64,000 bases of DNA from Salinicola salarius (GTDB lineage Bacteria; Pseudomonadota; Gammaproteobacteria; Pseudomonadales; Halomonadaceae): the NCBI RefSeq assembly GCF_002179555.1, contig NZ_NHOU01000002.1, forward strand, positions 124,001 to 188,000. Direction: 5' to 3'. Made by a program: the position numbers and the translations under genes. A model generated the notes under the pieces. It worked only from the letters and a program-made list of their open reading frames with translations, ran no database searches and was not told where the DNA came from. The number at the start of each line of letters is the position of its first letter. The first letter of the stretch is position 1. Positions 1-9,573 of the stretch are shown one piece after another.

Positions 1-446
1 AGTACCGACGAGGGATAGGCGGCCTTGCCGCCGGGTACGTAGATACCGACCCGATCGAGCGGCGTCACCTTCTGGCCCAGCACGGTGCCATCCGGCTCGC
101 TGTACTGCCAGGATTCCGGCTTCTGGCGCTCGTGATAGAGCCGGATGCGCTCGGCGGCATGACGCAGCGCCTCGCGCTGTTCCGCCGGCACGCCCTCGAA
201 TGCCGCCTCGAGACGTTCCGGGCCGATCACCAGCTCGGCCATGTCGGTAGCGGACAGACGGTCGAAGCGGTTGGTGTACTCGATCACGGCGTCGTCACCG
301 CGCTGGCGAACGGCGGCGATGATCTCCGCGACCCGCCCCCCGACCTCATGGTCGGAGACACCTTCCCAGGCCAGCAGTGAATCGAGACGCGTATCGAAAT
401 CGGCATCCCGCGTGGTGAGGCGGGCAATGGTAGTCGTTTGGCTCAT
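1..446 (-). CDS. hisD: Histidinol dehydrogenase, N-terminal part (cut by window edge)
   Basis: Reading the minus strand from the ATG at 446 gives about 148 residues starting MSQTTTIARLTTRDADFDTR and continuing through a stretch ending GIYVPGGKAAYPSS, the conserved N-terminal half of histidinol dehydrogenase. The enzyme is a zinc- and NAD-dependent cytosolic protein that oxidises L-histidinol to L-histidine, the last two steps of histidine synthesis. The C-terminal part lies beyond base 1. It follows hisG by 75 bp on the same strand, the usual murA-hisG-hisD order of Pseudomonas and halomonads, so it is probably cotranscribed with the mla/murA genes. No frame break is visible in the part present. 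Confidence 0.93.
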   Translation of the reverse strand, partial: MSQTTTIARLTTRDADFDTRLDSLLAWEGVSDHEVGGRVAEIIAAVRQRGDDAVIEYTNRFDRLSATDMAELVIGPERLEAAFEGVPAEQREALRHAAERIRLYHERQKPESWQYSEPDGTVLGQKVTPLDRVGIYVPGGKAAYPSSV

Positions 447-521
447 CTTTGCATTCTCTCTACGTTCGGCCGATCGCCGTCCACCGACCGGCACGCCATT
501 CACGCTTGACGGATCGACGTC

Positions 522-1169
522 TCAGGCGGCTGGAAGACGCGTTGCCACGGCTTGACGCAGGCGCTCGATCAGCGGCCTCAGCCGCTCGTGCTTCATCGTC
601 ATCGACGCCTTGTTGACCACCAGTCGCGTGCTGATGTTCTCGATCAGCTCACGCGGTTCCATGCCGTTGGCCCGCAGGGTATTGCCGGTATCCACGATAT
701 CGACGATTTCGTCCGCCAGGTTCATCAGCGGCGCCAGTTCCATCGCCCCGTAGAGCTTGATCACCTCGGCCTGGATGCCCTGCTCCGCGTAATAGCGGCG
801 CGCCACATTGACGAACTTGGTTGCGACCCGCCGCTTGGCATGCGCCGGCTGCGCGCCCACGATGCCCGCCGTCATCAGGCGGCAGCGTGAAATTCCCAGG
901 TCGAGCGGCTCGTAGAGCCCCTCGGCGCCATGCTCAAGCAGAACGTCCTTGCCGGCTACCCCAAGGTCGGCTGCACCGAGCTGGACATAGGTCGGCACAT
1001 CCACCGCGCGAATGACCACCAGCTTGACGTCGGGCAGGTTGGTATCGAACAGCAGCTTGCGGCTCTTGCCGAAATCGTCCGCCGGCGTGATACCCGCATC
1101 CGCCAGTAGCGGCAGTGTCTCTTCGAGAATACGGCCCTTGGACAGGGCCAGAATCAGTTGGTTGCTCAT
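522..1169 (-). CDS. hisG: ATP phosphoribosyltransferase, short form
   Basis: HisG joins ATP and PRPP, the committed step of histidine synthesis. I start it at the ATG at 1169 ([20 protein letters not shown]) because AGAGAG lies just upstream; the in-frame ATG at 1187 has no comparable site and abuts the murA stop. The protein is 215 residues, the short HisG class, lacking the C-terminal regulatory domain of the roughly 300-residue E. coli enzyme. Short forms work with the HisZ regulatory subunit, which is not in this window and is expected elsewhere. The gene lies 18 bp after murA and 75 bp before hisD, on the same strand. Confidence 0.95.
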   Translation of the reverse strand: MSNQLILALSKGRILEETLPLLADAGITPADDFGKSRKLLFDTNLPDVKLVVIRAVDVPTYVQLGAADLGVAGKDVLLEHGAEGLYEPLDLGISRCRLMTAGIVGAQPAHAKRRVATKFVNVARRYYAEQGIQAEVIKLYGAMELAPLMNLADEIVDIVDTGNTLRANGMEPRELIENISTRLVVNKASMTMKHERLRPLIERLRQAVATRLPAA

Positions 1170-1187
1170 GTTCTCTCTTGCCGTCAC

Positions 1188-2459
<1,272 letters not shown>

Positions 2460-2507
2460 CTATAGAATCGAATAGAGATGACCGGCCCGAGAGGCCCGGA
2501 AGAAAGA

Positions 2508-2762
2508 TCAGACGCCGGGATTCTCGGGCGCCGTTTCCCACTGGGCAGGCGTAAACGTCTTGATGCTGATGGCATGCAGCGCGCCGGAAGCGATCTCGTC
2601 GGCCAAGGCACCGTAGATCAGTTGCTGGCGCTTGACGGGACTCATGCCCTCGAAAACCTCGCCCACGGCAATGACCTGGAAGTTGCAGCCTTCGCCCTGG
2701 ATATGAAACTCACAGCCATCGATCTGGTTCTCGAGACGGCTTTTGACATCGCTGGGTTGCAT
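2508..2762 (-). CDS. ibaG: BolA-family protein IbaG
   Basis: The true start is taken as the ATG at 2762 (MQPSDVKSRLENQIDGCEFH), giving 84 residues. The open frame extends further upstream, but that extension has no BolA similarity, and an AAGGGAG site lies about 10 bp before 2762. BolA proteins have a class II KH-like fold and bind monothiol glutaredoxins and Fe-S clusters. The helix-containing segment GMSPVKRQQLIYGAL and the C-terminal ALHAISIKTFTP stretch fit the IbaG/YrbA subgroup rather than BolA itself. Its position between mlaB and murA is the conserved place of ibaG (yrbA) in gammaproteobacteria. Confidence 0.9.
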   Translation of the reverse strand: MQPSDVKSRLENQIDGCEFHIQGEGCNFQVIAVGEVFEGMSPVKRQQLIYGALADEIASGALHAISIKTFTPAQWETAPENPGV

Positions 2763-2903
2763 GACGATCGGGCTCCCTTGTGACTGCTGCGCCGGATGCG
2801 CAGGGAAAGCGCCACATGGTAGCGGAAAGCGCCCCTTCTTGGCGATCTTGGCCGCATGCAAAAACATCGCAAGCGTTCGCCAAGACGGGACGATGGAAGC
2901 AGG

Positions 2904-3269
2904 TTAGTCGTGGCGGGGTGGCGTCGACTCGACGCAAGTGGTTTCGACCGCGGGCAGCAGCGGTGCCAGCTCGGTGATATCCATCAGCCGCTTCAACGCC
3001 GATGACAGCGACACCCGCTGCAGGCTCAGCGAGTGGCGCTGCACGCTGCGCACCCACACCAGCAGCACGCTGAGCACCGCGCTGCTGGGAATCTGCACGC
3101 CGGTTAGGTCGAAGGAGACCTTGGCATTTTCCGGCTGATCCGCCAGCCAGTGACGCCCCGCCTGGGCCAGCGGGCCGGCGCTGTCGAAGTCCGCCTCGCC
3201 GCGAATCGTCAGCACGTTGCCGTCGACGACTTCCAGCGTGGCGTCCTCTCGTTCGAGCAGCAGACTCAC
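2904..3269 (-). CDS. mlaB: MlaB, STAS-domain subunit of the phospholipid transporter
   Basis: A 121-residue cytosolic STAS-domain protein. In E. coli MlaB binds the ATPase MlaF and is needed for MlaFEDB stability and activity in moving phospholipids between inner and outer membranes. The central segment IPSSAVLSVLLVWVRSVQRH matches the STAS loop and helix that carries the conserved serine or threonine. It overlaps the 3' end of mlaC by 4 bp, which suggests translational coupling, and closes the mlaFEDCB operon. A gap of about 140 bp separates it from ibaG. The C-terminal 15 residues are low-complexity and poorly conserved. Confidence 0.88.
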   Translation of the reverse strand: MSLLLEREDATLEVVDGNVLTIRGEADFDSAGPLAQAGRHWLADQPENAKVSFDLTGVQIPSSAVLSVLLVWVRSVQRHSLSLQRVSLSSALKRLMDITELAPLLPAVETTCVESTPPRHD

Positions 3270-3964
3270 GCGTCGCCGCCCTTTTCGAGCTCGTCGGTAC
3301 CGACTTCCGGCGCCCAGTTGTTGATCACGGTCTCGATGTCACGATTGTTGTCCCGCATTGATTGATCGAACTGATTACGGAACGTCAGACCGAGGTTAAT
3401 ACCATTGACGATCACGTTGATCACCTTCCACTGCCCATCATTCTGACGCAGCGTGAAATTGACCGGAAAGATTTCACCATTGGTGGAAACCACCTCCATG
3501 GGAACCGATGCCTGATCCTCGTAGCGTCCGGCGTTCTCGCTCTCCTTCACCCGGAGCGTCTGGTAGTCGAACGTCACCAGCCCCTTGGCATAGGTGTCGA
3601 TCAATGTCTTGCGGAAGACGTTGACGAACCGAGACCGCTGCTCCGGCGTGGCACCACGGAAATAGCGCCCCATGACGCTGGCGCCGATGTAACGGAAATC
3701 GGCCACTTCCGCCATGTTGGTATCGACGAGCTTGGCGAGCTCACCATCGTGCTGAGCATAGTAGTCCTTCTTGCCCTCCAGCTCGGACATCAGCGAATCG
3801 ACACTCTGCTGAATCACCTGGGTCGGCGATTGCTGGGCCTGGGCCACCGGCGCGACGCTCGCCAGACACATCGCAACGAGGGCAACACCCGCCATCCAGG
3901 CCCTGCTCAGGCCTGAGACGCGCTTCGGCGCCGCCGAGTCATACCGCGCAAAACTCATTTTCAT
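3266..3964 (-). CDS. mlaC: MlaC, periplasmic phospholipid-binding protein
   Basis: MlaC shuttles phospholipid between the outer-membrane MlaA complex and the inner-membrane MlaFEDB complex. A signal peptide is visible (hydrophobic WMAGVALVAMCLASVAP, then AQAQQ), followed by the MlaC (Tol-Tol-Ttg2D) fold with GASVMGRYFRGATPEQRSRF and the NGQWKVINVIVNGINLG segment. The start is one of two adjacent ATGs (3967 or 3964): GAGGAG is 3 bp from the first and 6 bp from the second, so I chose 3964. An in-frame ATG at 3988 would abut the mlaD stop and lacks a site. Length, about 232 residues, is somewhat above the E. coli protein because of a longer N terminus. Confidence 0.93.
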   Translation of the reverse strand: MKMSFARYDSAAPKRVSGLSRAWMAGVALVAMCLASVAPVAQAQQSPTQVIQQSVDSLMSELEGKKDYYAQHDGELAKLVDTNMAEVADFRYIGASVMGRYFRGATPEQRSRFVNVFRKTLIDTYAKGLVTFDYQTLRVKESENAGRYEDQASVPMEVVSTNGEIFPVNFTLRQNDGQWKVINVIVNGINLGLTFRNQFDQSMRDNNRDIETVINNWAPEVGTDELEKGGDA

Positions 3965-3984
3965 CATCGACTCCTCGTCTGAAA

Positions 3985-4446
3985 TCAATTGGCCATGTTC
4001 GACACGAACTGCTGGATGAGTTCCTCCAGCACCAGCGCCTGCTGGGTGTCGTGGATGACATCACCGTCATGCAGCATCTCCGGCGCCCCGCCCACGGTCA
4101 GGCCGATGTACTGCTCGCCCAGCAGGCCGGAGGTCAGAATGGCCGCGGTGGTGTCATTGGAAAGCTTGCCTTCGTATTCCGAATCCAGCTCCATGGTGAC
4201 CTTGGCATCGAACCACTTGGGGTCGAGCTGGATATTGGTCACCTTGCCGACGCGCACACCGGACATAGTGACCTTGGATTGCGGCCGCAACCCGCCAATG
4301 TTGGCGAAATTGGCCGTCAGCGTGAAGGTGTCGTTGGGCACGCCAACGCCCAGACCGCTGACCCTGAGCCCGAGGAACACCAGCCCCAGAATGCCTGCCA
4401 GCATGAAAATGCCGACGCCCAGTTCCAACAAGTTGTTGCGCTTCAT
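3985..4446 (-). CDS. mlaD: MlaD, MCE-domain subunit anchored in the inner membrane
   Basis: A 153-residue protein with one N-terminal membrane helix (about residues 8-27, [20 protein letters not shown]) and one MCE domain (about 35-120, including [19 protein letters not shown] and [12 protein letters not shown]). MlaD forms a hexameric ring on MlaE through which lipid passes to MlaC. The ATG overlaps the mlaE stop as ATGA (4443-4446), implying coupling. The C-terminal helix [14 protein letters not shown] is shorter than in E. coli MlaD (183 residues), but the MCE core is intact. Confidence 0.95.
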   Translation of the reverse strand: MKRNNLLELGVGIFMLAGILGLVFLGLRVSGLGVGVPNDTFTLTANFANIGGLRPQSKVTMSGVRVGKVTNIQLDPKWFDAKVTMELDSEYEGKLSNDTTAAILTSGLLGEQYIGLTVGGAPEMLHDGDVIHDTQQALVLEELIQQFVSNMAN

Positions 4447-5225
4447 CCGAGGTCTCCAAACATCAGCGCGGTGAGCACGAAATCGAGGCCCAATACCGCC
4501 AGCGAGGCGTATACCACCGTGCGGGTGGTCGCGCGCGAAATACCTTCCGAGGTGGGAATCAGGTCATAGCCCTGGAAGACCGCGATCCAGGTCACGACCA
4601 GCCCGAACACCAAGCTCTTGATCATGCCGTTGAGCACATCGTCGACGAAGTCGACGCTGTCCTGCATGTTGCTCCAGTAGGAGCCCTCGTAGACGCCGAG
4701 CCAGTCGACGCCGACCAGATACCCGCCCCAGATGCCGACCACGGCGAACATCACCGTCAGAATGGGCAACGAGACGAAACCGGCCCAGAGTCGAGGCGCC
4801 ACGATGCGACGCAGCGGATCGACGCCGATCATCTCCATGCTGGTGAGCTGCTCGGTGGCTTTCATCAGGCCGATTTCGGCGGTCAGCGCCGATCCCGCAC
4901 GGCCGGCGAACAGCAGCGCGGCGACCACGGGAGCCAGCTCACGAACCAACGACAACACCACCATCTGCCCCAGCGCCTCGTCGGCGCCAAAGCCGACCAG
5001 GATGGTAAAGCCCTGTAGCGCCAGCACCATGCCGATGAACAGCCCCGACACCAGCACGATCGCCCCCGACATCACGCCGACAAAGTGCATCTGTCGGACC
5101 CAAAGATGAAAGCCCTCGCGAGACGGCAGGCAAACGATCGACTGGATCAGAAACAGCCCGGCCCGGCCGATCGAACTCACGATATCGAGCGTCGCCCGCC
5201 CAAGCGCATGGATATGTCGCATCAT
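4443..5225 (-). CDS. mlaE: MlaE, phospholipid ABC transporter permease
   Basis: The 260-residue integral membrane protein belongs to the MlaE permease family, with about five hydrophobic segments and the family motif around [20 protein letters not shown], the loop that contacts the MlaF ATPase. Together with MlaF, MlaB and MlaD it forms the inner-membrane Mla complex that maintains outer-membrane lipid asymmetry. It overlaps mlaF by 4 bp at its start and mlaD by 4 bp at its end. The length matches the family. The second codon is also Met, so the start could be 3 bp downstream. Confidence 0.96.
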   Translation of the reverse strand: MMRHIHALGRATLDIVSSIGRAGLFLIQSIVCLPSREGFHLWVRQMHFVGVMSGAIVLVSGLFIGMVLALQGFTILVGFGADEALGQMVVLSLVRELAPVVAALLFAGRAGSALTAEIGLMKATEQLTSMEMIGVDPLRRIVAPRLWAGFVSLPILTVMFAVVGIWGGYLVGVDWLGVYEGSYWSNMQDSVDFVDDVLNGMIKSLVFGLVVTWIAVFQGYDLIPTSEGISRATTRTVVYASLAVLGLDFVLTALMFGDLG

Positions 5226-6037
5226 GAGAACTGCCCCGCCGGCGCCAGGATGTCGTCGAAGAAATCCGGTGCCGGGTAATGGAACGGCACCGGGCCGTCG
5301 GGTTCGCCATGCACGAACTGTTTCACATGGGCGTCATCATTGACGTCCAGCGTCTGCGGAGTGCCGTGCGCCATGACCTTGCCATCGGCGATGATGTAGA
5401 CGTAGTCCGCGATCGACAGCGTCTCCTTGATGTCATGGGAGACCATCACGGCGGTCAGCCCAAGCGCCTGGTTGACCTTCTTGATCAACTGCACCAATAC
5501 CCCCATCGAAATCGGATCCTGGCCGACGAAAGGTTCGTCGTAGAGCACCAGATCCGGATCCAGCGCCACCGCGCGAGCCAGCGCCACCCGTCGAGCCATG
5601 CCGCCGGACAGTTCGGATGGCATCAGGTGGCGTGCGCCACGCAACCCGACCGCCTGAAGCTTCATCAGCACGATGTCACGCACCATGGCGTTCGGCAGCT
5701 CGGTATGTACACGCAGCGGAAACGCGACGTTCTCGAACACGTCGAGGTCCGAAAACAGTGCGCCGCTCTGAAACAGCATGCCCATGCGACGGCGCAGCTT
5801 GAAAAGCGAACGCCGCGATAGCTGGTGTACGTCCTGGCCGTCGATCAGAACCTGCCCCCTGTCCGGCACCAGCTGACCACCGATCAACTTCAGCAGTGTC
5901 GTCTTGCCGGTTCCGCTGGGCCCCATGATGGCAGTTATCTTGCCAAGCGGAATCTGCAAGTCGACACCACGGAAGATATCCGTGTTGCCGCGGGAAAAAT
6001 GCAGATCCTTGACCTCGACCATAATCGGATCATCCAT
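5222..6037 (-). CDS. mlaF: MlaF, phospholipid ABC transporter ATPase
   Basis: ABC ATPase of 271 residues driving the Mla phospholipid transporter at the cytosolic face. Walker A is GPSGTGKTT (residues 39-47), the Q-loop is around MLFQSGALF, the signature LSGGMARR is at 143-150 and the Walker B/catalytic YDEPF at 166-170; GQDPIS follows. The GMARR form of the signature is typical of MlaF. It is the first gene of a mla-ibaG-murA-his series on the minus strand. The start at 6037 has GGTGGA upstream; Met6 is an alternative. The C terminus extends about 20 residues past the E. coli core and ends in a Pro/Asp-rich tail. Confidence 0.96.
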   Translation of the reverse strand: MDDPIMVEVKDLHFSRGNTDIFRGVDLQIPLGKITAIMGPSGTGKTTLLKLIGGQLVPDRGQVLIDGQDVHQLSRRSLFKLRRRMGMLFQSGALFSDLDVFENVAFPLRVHTELPNAMVRDIVLMKLQAVGLRGARHLMPSELSGGMARRVALARAVALDPDLVLYDEPFVGQDPISMGVLVQLIKKVNQALGLTAVMVSHDIKETLSIADYVYIIADGKVMAHGTPQTLDVNDDAHVKQFVHGEPDGPVPFHYPAPDFFDDILAPAGQFS

Positions 6038-6238
6038 GCAGCATCCACCAATCCAGTGAGATCAATTATCGAACATTGTATCTTAACCTAGATGGTACCG
6101 ACCAGCCGTCACTGATCAGCCGTCACACCTGCTATCCTGCAAAGGGACGAATCGCCGGACGATCGAAGGTATACTCTTGCGTATCGCGCCGCGCCGAAAT
6201 CGCCCAGCGCCCACCATTCCACGACCGACATTCATGCC
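6038..6238. promoter_or_regulatory. Divergent intergenic region mlaF / kdsD
   Basis: This 201-bp gap must hold promoters for the leftward mla and rightward kdsD genes. A -10-like TATACT (6170-6175) faces kdsD but has no good -35 at 16-18 bp. On the minus strand TACAAT (complement of 6075-6080) faces mlaF, also without a clear -35. The area around 6061-6090 is AT-rich compared with its surroundings. kdsD itself has no obvious Shine-Dalgarno sequence. The promoter assignment is therefore tentative. Confidence 0.35.
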
Positions 6239-7249
6239 ATGACCGATCCCCGAGTCGCTTCCGCCGTGCCTCAGAGTGAACCCGCTACGCTAGACTTCCG
6301 CGCCAGCGCCAGACGCACGCTGACGCTGGAACAGCAGGCCATTGGTGAGCTCGTCGAGAAACTCGACGACTGTTTCGACGCTGCCTGCAGACTGCTGCTC
6401 GACTGTCGTGGCCGCCTCATCGTGACCGGCATGGGGAAATCCGGCCATGTCGCCCGCAAAATGGCAGCCACCCTGGCCAGCACCGGCTCGCCGGCCTTCT
6501 ACGTGCACCCCGGCGAAGCCAGCCACGGCGACCTCGGCATGATCACCGGGGACGACGTGGTCATCGCCTTGTCCAATTCGGGCGAAACCCAGGAAATCAC
6601 CGGTCTGCTCCCGCTGTTCAAGCGCCTCGGCGCGCCGCTCGTCAGCCTGACCGGCCGGCCCGCATCCACTCTGGCACGGTACAGCAATGTACACATCGAT
6701 GTCGGCGTCTCTCGCGAAGCCTGTCCGCACGATCTCGCGCCGACCTCTTCCACCACCGCCGCACTGGCGATGGGCGACGCGCTGGCGCTGGCGCTGCTCG
6801 AGGCGCGCGGTTTCAGCGCCGACGATTTCGCCCTGTCGCATCCGGGCGGCACGCTCGGCAAACGCCTGCTGCTGCGCGTCGCCGACCTCATGCACGAGGG
6901 CAGCCGGCTCCCCAGCGTCCCGACCGGCAGCCCGTTGCGAGAGGCGCTGCTGGAGATGACGCTCAAGGGCATGGGGTTCACCTGCGTCGTCGATGAACAC
7001 GGCCTGCTGGTCGGTGTCTATACCGACGGCGATCTGCGCCGAACGCTCGACCAGCGTGGCGATTTCAGCCTGCTTCGTGTCGATGACGTCATGACTCGGG
7101 GTGGCAAGACGGCAACGCCGGACATGCTGGCCGCGGAAGCGGTACGGATCATGGAGGACAACCGAATCACCGCACTGGCCGTGATCGAAGATGGCGTCCC
7201 CGTGGGGGCGCTGCACATGCACGACCTGCTGAGAAGCGGAGTCATCTGA
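6239..7249 (+). CDS. kdsD: Arabinose-5-phosphate isomerase
   Basis: KdsD converts D-ribulose 5-phosphate to D-arabinose 5-phosphate, the first step of Kdo synthesis for LPS. The 336-residue protein has a SIS sugar-isomerase domain (about residues 50-185, with GMGKSGHVARKMAATLASTG and IALSNSGETQEI) followed by a pair of CBS domains (about 215-335). The histidine in HPGEASHGDLG corresponds to the family active site. It begins the kdsD-lptCAB series. KdsC, the Kdo-8-phosphate phosphatase that normally follows, is absent: the next gene is lptC. The N-terminal 20 residues are poorly conserved, and the start is chosen as the most upstream ATG consistent with the frame. Confidence 0.93.
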   Translation: MTDPRVASAVPQSEPATLDFRASARRTLTLEQQAIGELVEKLDDCFDAACRLLLDCRGRLIVTGMGKSGHVARKMAATLASTGSPAFYVHPGEASHGDLGMITGDDVVIALSNSGETQEITGLLPLFKRLGAPLVSLTGRPASTLARYSNVHIDVGVSREACPHDLAPTSSTTAALAMGDALALALLEARGFSADDFALSHPGGTLGKRLLLRVADLMHEGSRLPSVPTGSPLREALLEMTLKGMGFTCVVDEHGLLVGVYTDGDLRRTLDQRGDFSLLRVDDVMTRGGKTATPDMLAAEAVRIMEDNRITALAVIEDGVPVGALHMHDLLRSGVI

Positions 7250-7432
7250 TTCGTCGTCGAACATCCGATTCATCGTCGAAGTTGTACCCTGATGGCATCG
7301 TCTCAATGAAATGGCCATGTCGTTTCCAGCACCGGAATCCAGCACTGGAATAACGATGCGGTTCGAGCCGCCAGAGCCCATATTCATCAACGCCAGTTCG
7401 ATCAAGGCTTTCGTTCAAGACAAGGAGCAACC
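7250..7432 (+). other. Gap between kdsD and lptC where kdsC is usually found
   Basis: The 183 bp hold no convincing gene. A KdsC phosphatase needs about 520 bp and its HAD motif (DxDGVLTDG-like) is not readable in any frame here. There is a repeated CGTCGAA-type motif near the start (7255-7261 and 7275-7281). The lptC ribosome binding site AAGGAG lies at 7422-7427. A short ORF crossing this gap (7311-7499) overlaps lptC out of frame and resembles nothing I recognise. Confidence 0.6.
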
Positions 7433-8059
7433 GTGGCCAAGACAGCCGGATTTCAGTCACCCTGGTGGAGGCGCCTCGGCCTGTTGGCACTACTGCTGAT
7501 TCTGGGTGGCGGGCTGACCTATCTGGATCAGCGTGGAGAAAACCAGCAGGAGTCCGCAACCAGCAACATGACTGGCGAGCCCGACTACTACCTCGAAGAG
7601 GCCAGCATGACGCGCTTCGATGCTCAGGGGCGCGCCTATCAACGCCTGGATACGCCGCGGCTGGTACACACGCCCGCCGACGATGTCATTCGTACCGAGA
7701 CACCCCACGGCTACCTCATCGACGACGAGCAGCGCCAGTGGCAGGTGACCAGCGACACGGGGGTAATGGATCGCAGCGGCGAGCAGTTGACCCTGGAGGG
7801 CAATGCGCGCCTGATACAACCGGAGCAGGCGTGGAGCCTGGAAACGCAGACACTGCATTACGATAATCGCGAAGCCCATGCCTGGAGTGACACACCCGCC
7901 GTGTTGCGTCAGCATGACCAGCGCATGCGTGGTGATCACTTCGATGCCTGGATCAACGAAGACCGTATGCGCCTGACCGACAACGTGCAGGGGCACCTGC
8001 CACAGCAACCCCAATCACAGCAATCCCAGTCACAGCAATCTGAGGATCAAGGATCATGA
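7433..8059 (+). CDS. lptC: LptC, LPS export bitopic protein
   Basis: LptC is a single-pass inner-membrane protein of the Lpt bridge that passes LPS from LptBFG to LptA. The start is GTG at 7433, fixed by AAGGAG 5 bp upstream. A membrane helix (RLGLLALLLILGGGLTYL, about residues 13-30) is followed by the periplasmic beta-jellyroll (DYYLEEASMTRFDAQGRAYQ onwards). At 208 residues it is longer than E. coli LptC (191) because of a Gln/Ser-rich C-terminal tail built from 15-bp repeats at 8003-8047. The stop overlaps the lptA start by 4 bp. Confidence 0.92.
   Translation: MAKTAGFQSPWWRRLGLLALLLILGGGLTYLDQRGENQQESATSNMTGEPDYYLEEASMTRFDAQGRAYQRLDTPRLVHTPADDVIRTETPHGYLIDDEQRQWQVTSDTGVMDRSGEQLTLEGNARLIQPEQAWSLETQTLHYDNREAHAWSDTPAVLRQHDQRMRGDHFDAWINEDRMRLTDNVQGHLPQQPQSQQSQSQQSEDQGS
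8003..8047 (+). repeat. Three in-frame 15-bp repeats in the lptC 3' end
   Basis: Units at 8003-8017, 8018-8032 and 8033-8047 begin CAGCAACCCC, CAGCAATCCC and CAGCAATCTG and encode QQPQS, QQSQS and QQSED. They are in frame with lptC and form most of its C-terminal tail, just before the lptA overlap. The third unit is degenerate. Confidence 0.85.
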
Positions 8060-8598
8060 GGCGAGAACTCGGCCAACTCCTGGTGCTTACCGCACTGGGC
8101 TTCACCAGCCTTCCGACCATGGCACTGGAAAGCGATGCCAGCTCGCCGATCGAGATCGCCGCCGATCAGTTCGAGCTCGACGACCGCCAGGGCACTGCCG
8201 TCTACACCGGCAATGTCGACATGCAACAAGGCAGCATGAAACTGAAGGCTGCACGCGTCGACATCCAGCGGGGTAACAACGGCGAGGTCAACCAGGTCAC
8301 CGCCAAAGGTGGGGGCGGAGAGCGCGCCTACCTCGAACAGAAACCGGCGCCCGACGAAGAGATCGTCAAGGGCTGGGGCGACACCGTCGTCTATCACGCC
8401 GCCGAGCGCCGCGTGGAACTGGTCGGCAACGCCGAGCTGCATCAGGCCGGCGATACCTTCGATGGCGCCTACGTCGAATACTATCTCGACTCGCGCCGCG
8501 TCCAGGCTCGTTCCAGCCAGGACGGCGACGGCAGCGGCGACGGTCGCGTTCGCATGACCCTCACGCCGCGCAACGCTTCCGAGCAGCCGTCCCAATAG
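8056..8598 (+). CDS. lptA: LptA, periplasmic LPS transport protein
   Basis: LptA forms the periplasmic beta-jellyroll bridge that carries LPS between LptC and the outer-membrane LptD. The 180-residue protein has a signal peptide ([21 protein letters not shown]), then the OstA-like domain seen in [39 protein letters not shown] and [18 protein letters not shown]. The start overlaps lptC by 4 bp. A 100-bp gap to lptB holds no gene. The length agrees with the family (E. coli 185). Confidence 0.94.
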   Translation: MRRELGQLLVLTALGFTSLPTMALESDASSPIEIAADQFELDDRQGTAVYTGNVDMQQGSMKLKAARVDIQRGNNGEVNQVTAKGGGGERAYLEQKPAPDEEIVKGWGDTVVYHAAERRVELVGNAELHQAGDTFDGAYVEYYLDSRRVQARSSQDGDGSGDGRVRMTLTPRNASEQPSQ

Positions 8599-8698
8599 TT
8601 CTTACAGTCATGACTCCAGAGAAGATTCGGGCTCTGTTTCCGACCATGCCCACCGGGCCCGAATCGCTCTGCGCCGCGTCGCCACAAGGACCGTATCC

Positions 8699-9424
<726 letters not shown>

Positions 9425-9456
9425 TCCGATCTCCCGCCCCACCAGGTTGCTTTCCA

Positions 9457-9479
9457 GCGGCCAGCCTAGGCTAGGCCGC
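9457..9479 (+). terminator. Hairpin after lptB, just before the sigma-54 promoter
   Basis: Arms 9457-9466 and 9469-9479 pair over about 10 bp with one bulged A and a very short central loop; the core AGCCTAGGCT is a perfect palindrome. There is no real T-run afterwards, so it may be a weak terminator for lptB, a regulator site for rpoN, or both. It ends 6 bp before the -24 element of the rpoN promoter. Confidence 0.5.
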
Positions 9480-9485
9480 CTTGAG

Positions 9486-9501
9486 TGGCATGTTTCTTGC
9501 A
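9486..9501 (+). promoter_or_regulatory. Sigma-54 (-24/-12) promoter upstream of rpoN
   Basis: TGGCATGTTTCTTGCA fits the sigma-54 consensus TGGCACG-N4-TTGCW with one change. The invariant GG is at 9487-9488 and GC at 9499-9500, separated by exactly 10 bp. A start near 9512 would give a leader of about 60 nt before rpoN at 9574. The sequence match is seen; autoregulation of rpoN by sigma-54 holoenzyme is an inference, known in some other proteobacteria. Confidence 0.75.
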
Positions 9502-9573
9502 TAAATCGTTGCATGTCGCCAGATCAATGAGTAACGTGGTTATTCCCTCGTTGATTGTGACGACCGTTTCGCC

